Shown here: positions 1 through 8,623 of the stretch, in pieces
Position numbering within the stretch: the stretch's first letter is position 1
Layout of the letters: each line of letters opens with the position of its first letter
Source: SZUA-36 sp963704855
Lineage (GTDB): Bacteria; Pseudomonadota; Gammaproteobacteria; Xanthomonadales; SZUA-36
DNA length: 64,000 bases
Assembly: GCA_963704855.1 (NCBI GenBank)
Contig: CAVPHY010000028.1
Span: 1,178,001 to 1,242,000, forward strand
Direction: 5' to 3'
Notes under the pieces: generated by a model
The model's input: the letters and a program-made list of their open reading frames with translations, nothing else
The model's database searches: none
What the model was told of the DNA's origin: nothing
Position numbers and translations under genes: made by a program

Positions 1-1
1 C

Positions 2-1150
2 ACCAACTGCCCTCTCATCTCAGCGTCCAACGTCGACCAGGAACTGGGTTGGACAAGGGAGGAATTCAAGAAGATCGGCGTCAAGTACGCCTTCATGCGC
101 TCCGTCGCTGATAACGACTGGTATCCGCATTACATCCACAACCTCGATAACCTGATCCGTTTCGGCGGTCTGTTCCCGCCCGTTGCGGTCAACGCGGACG
201 TCCGCAAAACCTGTCTCCTGGGCGTCACTCACGCACCGCGTGAAGGCGGTGTCCTGCTGGTTCGTGCCAAGGACGATATCTTCACGATGGCGGAACTCAA
301 AGGCAAGAAGATCGGCCTGTCCAAGAGCTTGAACACCATCAAGAACGACTGGTGGCGTATCCAGGAACACCAGGGTATCGAACTGATGCTCAGGATCAAC
401 GGAATGACCATGGACGACGTGGAAATTGTCGAATTCCCCTATGCCGATGACTGGTACAACGATCCCGCGATGGTGGGTCCACCAATCGAAAACCCATCGG
501 AATTGTGGCTCAAGCGTGACCACAAGAACGACCTCGCGTTTCGCCCGCTCGAGACCGCGTTGGAAAAAGGCGTAGTGGACGCGATCTATACCCAGAGCAA
601 GCCATTGCAGCAGCTTTCCGAGGCAACCGGCAAGTTCGCGGCGATAGAGGATCTCTCCATGCATTCGGATTGGAGGTTACAGGTGGCCAACATCCCGGCC
701 GCGATTACCTGCACCGAAGAGATGGCGAAGAATCACCCCGAACTGGTCGTCACCTTTATGAAAGGCATGATCAAGGTCGGACGCTGGGCAAACAATAATA
801 AATGGGCGGCAGCGGAGATCCTCGACAAGCAGACGTTCTATCTCGATGTCGAGCAGACTTACCGGGGCATCCTGGATATCGACATGGTGCCAAACCTGTC
901 ACCACAGAACCTGGCATCGGTTGAGATCGGCAAGAATTTCATGCTGAAACACGGCTATATAAAGAACGATTTCGATGTCAACAAGTGGGCTGCGCCCAAG
1001 TTCCTCGAGCAAGCTGCAAAAGAACTAGTGGAAGAAGAGTGGAAAAAAAGAGTCGGCGCCAAGCTTCCTGCAGGCTCGGCCACACCATGGGGGCCGGGTG
1101 TGTTAAAGGCCGAGAAACCCGCGGCTAAAGCGAAGAAGAAACCGGAATAA
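2..1150 (+). CDS. DszB-like desulfinase / NMT1-type binding protein (5' partial)
   Basis: The gene runs in from before the window; the readable frame starts at base 2. It is a close paralogue of the complete gene at 8624-9922 and lacks only the signal peptide and first residues. The first visible residues, TNCPLISASN, match the region around the catalytic Cys of 2'-hydroxybiphenyl-2-sulfinate desulfinase (DszB). The motif PHYIHNLDNLIRFGG keeps a His ten residues before an Arg followed by Phe-Gly-Gly, as in DszB (His60, Arg70, Gly73). The fold is that of a periplasmic binding protein, so ligand binding without catalysis is possible. The C-terminus is Lys/Ala rich and differs from the second copy. 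Family call is firm; desulfinase activity is inference. Confidence 0.75.
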   Translation, partial: TNCPLISASNVDQELGWTREEFKKIGVKYAFMRSVADNDWYPHYIHNLDNLIRFGGLFPPVAVNADVRKTCLLGVTHAPREGGVLLVRAKDDIFTMAELKGKKIGLSKSLNTIKNDWWRIQEHQGIELMLRINGMTMDDVEIVEFPYADDWYNDPAMVGPPIENPSELWLKRDHKNDLAFRPLETALEKGVVDAIYTQSKPLQQLSEATGKFAAIEDLSMHSDWRLQVANIPAAITCTEEMAKNHPELVVTFMKGMIKVGRWANNNKWAAAEILDKQTFYLDVEQTYRGILDIDMVPNLSPQNLASVEIGKNFMLKHGYIKNDFDVNKWAAPKFLEQAAKELVEEEWKKRVGAKLPAGSATPWGPGVLKAEKPAAKAKKKPE

Positions 1151-1300
1151 CCTGCCGATCCGGGTGCAGATCTGGCAGCTGCTTTGTCCAGTTTGACAGC
1201 GACACCCGAGGCGCGCAAAAAATTGGTTGGGCAGTTGGCTCATTTACTCGAGGCGGCTCCATCTGTGGGAGAAAAGGCAAAGTCTGGTAAGAAGAAATAG
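1151..1300 (+). other. Open in-frame extension after the stop of the first gene
   Basis: After the TAA at 1148-1150 the same frame stays open for 49 codons to a TAG at 1298-1300. It encodes a Lys/Ala-rich, helix-like tail (for example ATPEARKKLVGQLAHLLEAA) whose composition continues the end of the preceding protein. The TAA may be a recent nonsense change, or a base error for GAA, CAA or AAA. The second paralogue has no comparable tail. Confidence 0.4.
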
Positions 1301-1362
1301 GCTTTGACCAACGAGTAAATACAGGAGAGTGGATCTAAGAAATTATTTTTAGCACTCAATCG

Positions 1363-1394
1363 AAGGAGCCCGCTTTTCACGGTGGGCTCCTTTT
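1363..1394 (+). terminator. Rho-independent terminator
   Basis: A 9-bp stem (AAGGAGCCC at 1363-1371 with GGGCTCCTT at 1384-1392) and a 12-nt loop run into TTTT. It lies 63 nt after the TAG at 1300, so it fits an original end of the first gene at 1300. Confidence 0.7.
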
Positions 1395-1564
1395 ATGGTC
1401 AGCGTGCAGGCAATATCAAGTTCAACGCTGTGGGTTACAAGTTCAACAAGTTCAATACGATCCTTGCCTACCGCTACCTTGATTACAATTTTGACGAGAG
1501 CAACAGGGTGATGGAGGAACTGAACGTCAAAGGCCCGTTTCTTGGTTTCATGTTCAAGTTCTAA
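1382..1564 (+). pseudogene. C-terminal fragment of an outer-membrane beta-barrel protein
   Basis: About 60 codons end in GPFLGFMFKF and contain alternating aromatic/polar strands (FNTILAYRYLDYNF). This is the usual end of an OmpA/OmpW-like beta-barrel, with the terminal Phe recognised by the Bam machinery. No signal peptide or upstream barrel is present, and the frame begins inside the preceding terminator hairpin. It is best read as the 3' remnant of a deleted porin-like gene. A functional 60-residue product is unlikely. Confidence 0.5.
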
Positions 1565-1604
1565 GTTGGTTAAAAACTCGCAACCCAAATGATGAGGAGG
1601 AGAA

Positions 1605-2441
1605 ATGAAGACTGCTTACAGATTGGATACGATCATCAAGATAGATGAAAGCTTATGTATTAATTGCGATGCCTGTATCCGGTGTTGTCCCGGCGGGCTG
1701 ATCACCAATGATAAATTCCCAGTTCCAACCGATGACTCCTGGGAGTTCTGCATCGACTGTGGCCATTGCGTGGCTATTTGTCCTACCGAAGCCCTGCAAC
1801 AGCGTGCGATGGGGCCCGAGGATTGCAGGCCGATCGATATTCAGCTTGTCCCCACATGGGAAGAAGCCAGGCAATTCCTGGTCACAAAGCGTTCAATTCG
1901 TGGCTATGTCAACAAGCCGGTAGAAAAGGAAAAGGTCCTGAAGCTACTGGATGTTGCCCGCTATGCGGCAAATGGTGGAAACCGTCAGTTATTGCGCTGG
2001 CTGGTGATCAACGACCCCGCAAAGGTTCACCAGGTTGCCAAGTTGACAATTGACTGGATGAAAAGTACCCAGGAAACGAACCCGGCGCTCTACCATGAAG
2101 CGAAGCTCGAAATCTTTATCAATCACTGGGAAGCCGGCAGAGACCAGATCGCCAGGGGAGCACCCTGTATTATCCAGGCATGGGCCGGGAAAGATGAGCG
2201 CACGGCGCTACCGGCTGCGGCCAATGCCATTACGCATATTCAATTGGCGGCAACCGCACTCGGTTTGGGAACCTGCTGGACGGAAGGTATTGGTTATGCC
2301 AGTCGGGCCTACCCACCGCTGCTTGAGGTGCTCGGGATGCCGGAAGGACAAATACCGTTCGCAACATTCCTGCTCGGTTATCCGACTGAGTTTTACCACC
2401 GTATTCCGGCGCGGAAGCCTGTCGATGTGACCTGGGTTTAA
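1605..2441 (+). CDS. Nitroreductase family protein with N-terminal 2[4Fe-4S] ferredoxin domain
   Basis: The 278-residue protein starts with a bacterial ferredoxin domain with two Cys clusters (CINCDACIRCCP near residue 18 and CIDCGHCVAICP near 48). An FMN nitroreductase domain follows from about residue 85 (KRSIRGYVNKPV, then the C-terminal TCWTEGIGYA region). Such fusions pass electrons from reduced ferredoxin to a flavin-bound substrate in the cytoplasm of anaerobes and facultative anaerobes; the substrate is unknown. A strong ribosome site (AGGAGGAG) precedes the ATG. The enoyl-CoA hydratase starts 4 nt after its stop, so the two are probably one transcript acting on the same acyl or aromatic-CoA intermediate. 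Confidence 0.8.
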   Translation: MKTAYRLDTIIKIDESLCINCDACIRCCPGGLITNDKFPVPTDDSWEFCIDCGHCVAICPTEALQQRAMGPEDCRPIDIQLVPTWEEARQFLVTKRSIRGYVNKPVEKEKVLKLLDVARYAANGGNRQLLRWLVINDPAKVHQVAKLTIDWMKSTQETNPALYHEAKLEIFINHWEAGRDQIARGAPCIIQAWAGKDERTALPAAANAITHIQLAATALGLGTCWTEGIGYASRAYPPLLEVLGMPEGQIPFATFLLGYPTEFYHRIPARKPVDVTWV

Positions 2442-2445
2442 AACT

Positions 2446-3261
2446 ATGACCGACATCAATAATGACATAGATTACTCAACACTCCTGGTAGAGCGGCGTG
2501 ACAACGGCTTGCTCATGGTCACACTCAACCGGCCCGATGCGGGCAACGCCGTTAATACACAAATGGGTATTGAACTACTCGATTTTTGGACCGGATTGGT
2601 ACGTGATGGCGAAGCTGGTAAAACCCGCTGCGCGGTACTGACCGGCGCGGGTGAGGCTGCATTTTGCGCGGGCGGTGATATGAAGGAACGCGATGGGATG
2701 TCGGATGAAGCCTGGCGTCATCAGCACGAGATATTCGAACAGGCCCTGTGGACGATGATGGAGTGCCCTGTACCGGTCATTGCCGCCGTCAACGGTAAGG
2801 CTTTTGGCGGAGGACTGGAAATGATCCTCGCGGCCAATTTCGCTTATGGCGTGGATAGCGCGCAATTGTGGTTCCCCGAGGTGATGATAGGGATTATTCC
2901 GGGCGTGGGCGGCACCACGACGCTGCCGCGCATCGTAGGTGAGCGCCGTGCCAATGAGATTATTTTCTCCGGCAAGGCGTTTGGCGCGGCTGAGGCGCTG
3001 GAGTGGGGTATTTTCAATCGTGTTTGCAGTGCGGAGGAATTGATGCCGGTGGTGATTGCAACTGCCGAAAACATCGTCGGCAATGCACCATTGGCAGTGC
3101 GTCAGGCCAAGAAGGCGATCCATCAGGGCCTGCAAATGGATGTTCGCTCCGCACTCCGCTTCGAGGTGGAAGCCTACAACCGCCTGACTGATACCGCGGA
3201 CCGGCGCGAGGGTGTGGAAGCCTGGAACGAAGGCCGCAAACCCCGATTCAAGGGGCATTAA
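2446..3261 (+). CDS. Enoyl-CoA hydratase/isomerase family protein
   Basis: The 271-residue crotonase-fold protein has the oxyanion-hole segments AAFCAGGDMKE (about residue 76) and AFGGGLEMILA (about 121), and a catalytic-loop Glu in WFPEVMIGIIPGVGG. Members hydrate, isomerise or cleave acyl-CoA thioesters; this one could serve beta-oxidation or an aromatic-CoA route. It is translationally close to the upstream ferredoxin-nitroreductase, which suggests a paired reduction/hydration step. The substrate cannot be read from the sequence. Confidence 0.85.
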   Translation: MTDINNDIDYSTLLVERRDNGLLMVTLNRPDAGNAVNTQMGIELLDFWTGLVRDGEAGKTRCAVLTGAGEAAFCAGGDMKERDGMSDEAWRHQHEIFEQALWTMMECPVPVIAAVNGKAFGGGLEMILAANFAYGVDSAQLWFPEVMIGIIPGVGGTTTLPRIVGERRANEIIFSGKAFGAAEALEWGIFNRVCSAEELMPVVIATAENIVGNAPLAVRQAKKAIHQGLQMDVRSALRFEVEAYNRLTDTADRREGVEAWNEGRKPRFKGH

Positions 3262-3412
3262 AAGTGCGTAAGTACCAGGCGGTAGCTGTTAGTTGCACTG
3301 TGTCCAGTTATCTTTCATTTATGTCCTTGCGCAGGTAAATTTACGGGTACCGATGGTGCACGGCTTGTCATAAACTGTAACGGTGGAAATGACTACCCGA
3401 CAGAGAGGGGTT

Positions 3413-5038
3413 ATGACAAAAACACTACGCCTGGATACTATTGCAGGGTTGACCGCGGCAGCGGTCGTTTTGCCAAAAGCGATGGCTTATGCAACGGTCG
3501 CCGGTCTGCCGGTCGAAGTCGGCTTGTACACCGCATTTCTGCCCATGGCCCTCTATGCGCTTTTGGGCACATCAAGGGTGCTCAGCGTAAGTTCCACCGC
3601 AACGATCGCTATCCTGACTGCGACCCAGTTGGGTGTGATCGTTCCGGATGGGAACCCCGAGTTGTTAATGACCGCCGCCGCAACGCTGACGCTGATGGTC
3701 GGTGTCATACTGGCGTTGGCTTCGGTTTTACGTCTTGGTTTCGTGGCAAATTTCATCTCAGCGCCGGTCCTCACAGGGTTTAAGGCCGGCATTGGACTTG
3801 TCATCGTCCTGGATCAGGCGCCTAAGTTATTTGGTTTGCATATCGAAAAATCAGGCTTTTTTTACGATATCGCTTCTCTTTTCAAACACTTGCCGGCTAC
3901 TTCTCTGCTCACCTTGCTGGTCGCGGTTACGACCCTGTTATTGTTGGGTGGTATGAAGCGATTTTTCAAGAAACTACCAGCGCCATTGATCGCCGTCGCC
4001 GCCTGTATCGGTGCATCGTGGTTCTTCACCTTGCAGGATCACGGTGTCTCGATAGTCGGCCTGATACCGCAAGGGCTGCCCGGGTTGATAATGCCGGACT
4101 GGTCATTGATTGCGCGCCTGGTTCCGGCGGCCCTCGGTATCGCACTGATGAGTTATACCGAAACCATTGCAGCAGGGCGGGCTTTCGCAGTGCAGGGTGA
4201 TCCGCGTATCAAGCCCAACCGGGAGTTGCTCGCGACCGGTGTCGCTAACATGGGCGGCGCATTTTTTGGTTCAATGCCTGCCGGTGGTGGTACGTCTCAA
4301 ACCGCGGTGGTGCGGGCGGTCGGGGGGCTTTCGCAAATCGCTTCCTGGGTGACAGCCGCCAGTGCCGTGGCGACGATGTTGTTTCTTGCTCCATTTCTGG
4401 GTTTGATGCCACATGCGACACTTGCTGCATTGGTCATTTTCTATTCGATCGGATTGGTTAATCTGTCGGAGTTTAAAGAGATTCGCAAGGCTCGAACCAT
4501 GGAATTCCACTGGGCCGTGCTGGCCTGCATCGGTGTTCTGATCTGGGGCACACTGCAGGGCATCGCCGTGGCCATCATCATCTCCCTTATCGCCCTGGCC
4601 CGTCAGTCCATCCATCCGCATATTTCCATCATCGGGCGCAAACACGGAACCGATATTTTAAGGCCCGTTTCGGGTCAGCCGGATGATGAGACTTTTGGTG
4701 AGCTGTTAATCATCCGCCCGGAAGGTCGAATCTACTTCCTTAACGCGCAGGAAACCGGTGAGAAAATGCGGGAAATGGTCGAACAGCACAGGCCGCGCGT
4801 GGTGGTGTTGGATATGAGCAGGGTATTTGATATTGAATATTCAGCTCTGCAGATGCTCATGGACAGGGAAAAGATAGCCGCCGATGAAAAGTTCATCCTG
4901 TGGTTTGCAGGGTTTAATCCCGCCGTAATGGATGTTGTGCGTCACTCAGGCTTTGCCGATCAGTTGGGTGAATGTCGTCTCTTTCCGAATGTACGTGAGG
5001 CGATCAAGAAATTTCAAGTCAACAGGGCGCCACTGTAG
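3413..5038 (+). CDS. SulP family anion transporter with STAS domain
   Basis: The protein has about 540 residues. The N-terminal SulP core carries the family signature (LPKAMAYATVAGLPVEVGLY) and around 10-12 hydrophobic segments. A cytoplasmic STAS domain begins near residue 425 (LLIIRPEGRIYFLNAQ, then VVLDMSRVFDIEYSAL). Bacterial SulP proteins carry sulfate, bicarbonate or dicarboxylates. The ATG at 3413 is chosen because GAGAGGGG lies just upstream; earlier in-frame starts lack one. A second SulP gene is at 13451-15214, but the two are clearly diverged and are not a recent duplication. Confidence 0.85.
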   Translation: MTKTLRLDTIAGLTAAAVVLPKAMAYATVAGLPVEVGLYTAFLPMALYALLGTSRVLSVSSTATIAILTATQLGVIVPDGNPELLMTAAATLTLMVGVILALASVLRLGFVANFISAPVLTGFKAGIGLVIVLDQAPKLFGLHIEKSGFFYDIASLFKHLPATSLLTLLVAVTTLLLLGGMKRFFKKLPAPLIAVAACIGASWFFTLQDHGVSIVGLIPQGLPGLIMPDWSLIARLVPAALGIALMSYTETIAAGRAFAVQGDPRIKPNRELLATGVANMGGAFFGSMPAGGGTSQTAVVRAVGGLSQIASWVTAASAVATMLFLAPFLGLMPHATLAALVIFYSIGLVNLSEFKEIRKARTMEFHWAVLACIGVLIWGTLQGIAVAIIISLIALARQSIHPHISIIGRKHGTDILRPVSGQPDDETFGELLIIRPEGRIYFLNAQETGEKMREMVEQHRPRVVVLDMSRVFDIEYSALQMLMDREKIAADEKFILWFAGFNPAVMDVVRHSGFADQLGECRLFPNVREAIKKFQVNRAPL

Positions 5039-5090
5039 CCAGGTAATACAGGTGGTCGCAGAATCATATGAAACCGGGGAATTTTAAAAT

Positions 5091-6152
5091 ATGAAAACAA
5101 CCACGAGAATTGCCTTTCTTTTGACATTATTGCTTTTCGCCTACTACCTGTTCGCCGACCGGATCACGCCGTATACGGCGAACGCGCGGCTCAAGGCGAT
5201 CGTTATCGACGTAGTGCCCGAGGTCTCGGGCTATGTCGCCGCACTGGGGGTGACCAACACGCAACTGGTCGAGGCGGGCGATATGCTGGCCCAGATCGAT
5301 CAGCGGCCGTTTATGCTCGAGGTCGAGAAGGCGCGGTCCGCCCTGCAGTCAGCGTCGCAAAGTGTGGGCGCAAGCTCGTCCCAGGTTGAGATCGCCCGGG
5401 CCAATCTCACCCAGGCCGAGATCAATCTCAGGAATGTCGAACTGCAGAGCAACCGCATCTTCCAGCTCGAGCAGAAGCAACTGGTCGCGGTGGCCCAGGC
5501 CGACACGATGCGCGCCGACCTGGCAGCCGCCAAGAGCAAGGTCATCGGGGCACAGGCCGACCTCGAAAAGGCAAGGCAGCAATTGGGTGACAAGGGCGAA
5601 GACAACCCTCAGATCAGGTCCGCACTTGCCCAGTTGGGACAGGCCGAACTCAACCTGGAGTGGGCCGAGCTGCGCGCCCCGTCACGTGGTGTGGTGCTGG
5701 ATTTGACCGTCGGCAAGGGTACTTTTGCCAAGGCGGGCCAAAGCCTGATGAACCTGGTCTCTTTCGACGATGTCTGGGTCGAGGCCTATCTGACCGAAAA
5801 CAACCTCGCCCGGGTAGACGTTGGTGATCCGGCCGAGATCACCCTGGATCTGTATCCGGGCCGTATTTTCAAGGGCGTCGTCAGCAGTATCACGATCGGT
5901 GCTTCAGTCGGTGTGGAGTCCCCCGGTAGTCTGCCGAAGGCACCCGAGGAGCAGGCCTGGATGCGTGACCCGCAGCGCTTCCCGGTCAGAATCCGTATGA
6001 CGGGCTACGAGGCCGGTAATGAGAATGCGGACATCCGCCGCAATCTTAACGGTCAGGCCGACGTAATCGTCTACACCGGCAACAATGGGCTCATGAACGG
6101 ATTGGGGAAAGTCTGGATCCGGCTGATGAGCTGGATCTCCTATGCCTACTGA
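5091..6152 (+). CDS. HlyD-family membrane fusion protein
   Basis: The 353-residue protein has one N-terminal membrane anchor (residues 6-22), a lipoyl/barrel-sandwich half (VSGYVAALGVTNTQLVEAGD), an alpha-helical hairpin of about 120 residues rich in Ala and Gln, and a beta-barrel region (ELRAPSRGVVLDLTVGKG). This is the periplasmic adaptor layout of EmrA/AaeA-type efflux. The next gene overlaps by 11 nt and encodes the inner-membrane partner, so both form one exporter. AaeAB-like relatives export aromatic carboxylic acids; the substrate here is inference. Confidence 0.85.
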   Translation: MKTTTRIAFLLTLLLFAYYLFADRITPYTANARLKAIVIDVVPEVSGYVAALGVTNTQLVEAGDMLAQIDQRPFMLEVEKARSALQSASQSVGASSSQVEIARANLTQAEINLRNVELQSNRIFQLEQKQLVAVAQADTMRADLAAAKSKVIGAQADLEKARQQLGDKGEDNPQIRSALAQLGQAELNLEWAELRAPSRGVVLDLTVGKGTFAKAGQSLMNLVSFDDVWVEAYLTENNLARVDVGDPAEITLDLYPGRIFKGVVSSITIGASVGVESPGSLPKAPEEQAWMRDPQRFPVRIRMTGYEAGNENADIRRNLNGQADVIVYTGNNGLMNGLGKVWIRLMSWISYAY

Positions 6153-7221
6153 ATCGATACCGGGCCAGTCCACCGCCCAGCAAACGCAGGACCGGCGCGC
6201 ATTGCGGCTTGGTATCGGCGTAACGCTGACCTTCGCGATCGCGCTGGCGTTCGACTGGACACTCGCCTACCTTGCCCCGGTATTTGCAGCCCCAATGCTG
6301 CAGAAGCCAGCGGCACCGACCCTGAAGTCGGCCATCGAAGTGCTGTTCGTGACGTTCACGATCATGCTTCTTTGCATGCTGGCGGGCGGGATATCCCAGG
6401 CCTTTCCGGTGTTTTTCCTGGCGGCGCTGTTTCCGGTTCTGTACTGGACATTCCGCTACGGCCTACGTGATGGCTCGCCCCTGGTCCTGTTGCTGCTTCT
6501 GCTCGGGCTTATGCTCCTGCCGATGGTGGCGAACACTACCGCTGAAGTCACCCGCAATGTCGCCGGATCATTCGTTGGCAATATCGGCTTGTCGTTGTTG
6601 GTTGCCTACATTATGTTTGCCTTTTTCCCATCCATGCCATCGGAACCCCAACCCGCGCCCAAACCCAGCTTGCCCGAGGCGGAGGCCAACCGGCGCGCGT
6701 GGATACTTACGGCGCTGACCGGTTCCTACCTGGTCGCCTACTTCAGTTTCGAATGGACCAATGTCCACACGCCGCTGTATATCGCCATCTATGCCTACGG
6801 CGCAAACCTGGCGCGTGGCCTCGCTGTCAGCAAGGGTATACTCGTGGCCAACATCGCGGCGGGTGTAACGACCCTTTTCATGTATGAACTAACCGTGATG
6901 ACACCGCACTTCCTGTTCATTGTCGTACTGGCCCTGACGGTCAACATGGTGCTTGCCCGCATGATCACTTCCAGTGCGCCCTGGGCGCCGCTGGCTGGTT
7001 TTGCATTGAGCGTGGTCATGATCCTGTACGGTGAATCGATCATTCCCTTCAGCGATGAAGGCGGTTCGAATTTCATCGACCGCATGGGCGAACTGGGTAT
7101 GGCAGCACTGTATGCCATCGCTGGTCTTTATGTCCTCGATGTGTATTTCCCCGCGAAACAGGCGTCGCCCGGGATAGACCCTGCAGCTACAGAAATAGGA
7201 GGAGATCCCGCAGTAAAGTAG
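6142..7221 (+). CDS. DUF2955 / FUSC-like inner-membrane efflux protein
   Basis: The 359-residue polytopic protein has about ten hydrophobic segments in two blocks, split by a Pro-rich loop near residue 170 (PSMPSEPQPAPKPSLPEA). This is the pattern of DUF2955/fusaric-acid-resistance type proteins that pair with HlyD adaptors. Its start overlaps the adaptor gene by 11 nt, which implies coupled translation. Inferred role: proton-driven export of small organic acids, possibly aromatic products of the surrounding pathway. Confidence 0.75.
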   Translation: MPTESIPGQSTAQQTQDRRALRLGIGVTLTFAIALAFDWTLAYLAPVFAAPMLQKPAAPTLKSAIEVLFVTFTIMLLCMLAGGISQAFPVFFLAALFPVLYWTFRYGLRDGSPLVLLLLLLGLMLLPMVANTTAEVTRNVAGSFVGNIGLSLLVAYIMFAFFPSMPSEPQPAPKPSLPEAEANRRAWILTALTGSYLVAYFSFEWTNVHTPLYIAIYAYGANLARGLAVSKGILVANIAAGVTTLFMYELTVMTPHFLFIVVLALTVNMVLARMITSSAPWAPLAGFALSVVMILYGESIIPFSDEGGSNFIDRMGELGMAALYAIAGLYVLDVYFPAKQASPGIDPAATEIGGDPAVK

Positions 7222-7272
7222 TAACGATACTTGAGATCAATCAGTACCACAGGCAACATTGAGGAACTTGGC

Positions 7273-7632
7273 ATGAAAACGTCATCAATTCCAACAGCTC
7301 TTCCAAATCGGGCCAGCGGCCGCAAACGCGGTCGTGCAGGTCATAACTTGCAATTGCTGGCTTGCTGTGCGTTGTTATTGCTTATTTCCGGTTGCGCCTC
7401 CTATGGAAAAGTTGAGAATCTGCAAACCCCGGAGCCGGCCACCACACCCCAGTACTCGCTGCGGTCATTTGCTGCTGCCGCCAATCCACCGACGATTTGT
7501 CTCGGGGCCTTGATCACGTATGCCGCCAGTCCACTTAATAAAAGCGAAGTCTGGGCAATCGCACTAAGTAGAAATGCTGTTAGCATGGATATTAAAACTT
7601 CGGGAAAGGTTGATCCGGTCGGCGACTCATAG
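7273..7632 (+). CDS. Small predicted lipoprotein, possibly a truncated gene
   Basis: The 119-residue product has a basic N-terminus, a hydrophobic stretch and a lipobox (LLLLISGCASYG, Cys near residue 43). A GAGGA ribosome site precedes the ATG. The segment after the lipobox (TPQYSLRSFAAAA) resembles the start of lipoproteins carrying patatin-like phospholipase domains, but no GXSXG motif or catalytic domain follows. The second half looks unstructured. It may be a short lipoprotein or the front end of a decayed lipase gene; the latter is a weak resemblance only. Confidence 0.45.
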   Translation: MKTSSIPTALPNRASGRKRGRAGHNLQLLACCALLLLISGCASYGKVENLQTPEPATTPQYSLRSFAAAANPPTICLGALITYAASPLNKSEVWAIALSRNAVSMDIKTSGKVDPVGDS

Positions 7633-7908
7633 CCGCTGTTAGATCATTTTCCGACTGATCCATTCAATTGAGTTTTCGGGTTATTGTAGCCACCGGTTCC
7701 ATTCTGTTGAACTGTCCCAAAAAGTATAGCGGTTGTCCCAAGATGTGTAATGTCGGTCCTGGTTTGGGTTCAAAATAAACGATTACAGCAAATGGCTGGT
7801 GCTCGTCTGCCATTAACAGGTTTCTGAGATGATGTATGTCAATACGTTCTGCCATGCTGGGTGTAAATTGATCGACTCACCTTCAAAGCGACTGGAGTTT
7901 AGAAACAT

Positions 7909-8538
7909 ATGAAAGCAAATCGAATTTTCCCCGTTACATTGGTTTTACTTTTTTCCATGCTCCTCGGTTTCAGTTTCGTGGTTGCCGCAAGCGCCAGCGA
8001 CGAGGCGATGAAACCTGACCTGCCAAAGGGCAAACAGACCAGCCTGGGTCTCTATGTCACGGCCGCGGAGGCTTACGACAAGTGGCGCGCCGCACCTGAT
8101 GAGGTCAGGGTTCTCGATGTGCGCACGCTTGAGGAATATATCTATGTTGGTCATGCGCCCATGGCCTGGAATATCCCGCTGTCATCACAGACCCAGAAAT
8201 GGGACGCAGAAAAGGGCTATTTCGCCTATCAGCCAAATCCGAATTTCCTGGCCCAGGTCAGAGAAGTGGCCGCGCCGAACGACACGATCCTCGTGATGTG
8301 CCGCTCAGGAGGCCGTAGTGCGATGGCGGTTGACCTGCTTGCCGAGAACGGCTTCACGAATGTCTACCAGATTACCGATGGAATGGAGGGTGATGCGATC
8401 AAGGATCCACAGAACCCGGCCAAGGGTCAGCGACTGGTGAACGGCTGGAAGAATTCAGGGGCTCCCTGGACCTACGAGCCTGACCCTGAAAGGATAAAAC
8501 TCGCAAATGGCGAGGAAGTGGTGCCCGGGAAGGATTAA
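7909..8538 (+). CDS. Exported rhodanese-domain protein
   Basis: The 209-residue protein has a cleavable signal peptide (hydrophobic residues 9-27, VAASASDE). A single rhodanese domain follows (VRVLDVRTLEEYIYVGHAPMAWNIP), with active-site loop CRSGGRSAMAV near residue 131. Rhodaneses move sulfane sulfur through a Cys persulfide. A periplasmic rhodanese 85 nt upstream of a desulfinase-like gene on the same strand suggests handling of sulfur released outside the cytoplasm. Co-transcription is plausible; no terminator is seen between them. Confidence 0.8.
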   Translation: MKANRIFPVTLVLLFSMLLGFSFVVAASASDEAMKPDLPKGKQTSLGLYVTAAEAYDKWRAAPDEVRVLDVRTLEEYIYVGHAPMAWNIPLSSQTQKWDAEKGYFAYQPNPNFLAQVREVAAPNDTILVMCRSGGRSAMAVDLLAENGFTNVYQITDGMEGDAIKDPQNPAKGQRLVNGWKNSGAPWTYEPDPERIKLANGEEVVPGKD

Positions 8539-8623
8539 TAGTAGCGAACAACGCTATTAACTGAACACCTGGATGCGCGCAAAAATGATTTATTTAACTT
8601 AATTGGAATTCAGGAGCATTGAA

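Noticed and set aside
7664..7855. 63-codon minus-strand ORF between the lipoprotein and rhodanese genes
   Set aside because: No ribosome site, family or neighbour logic; kept as intergenic.
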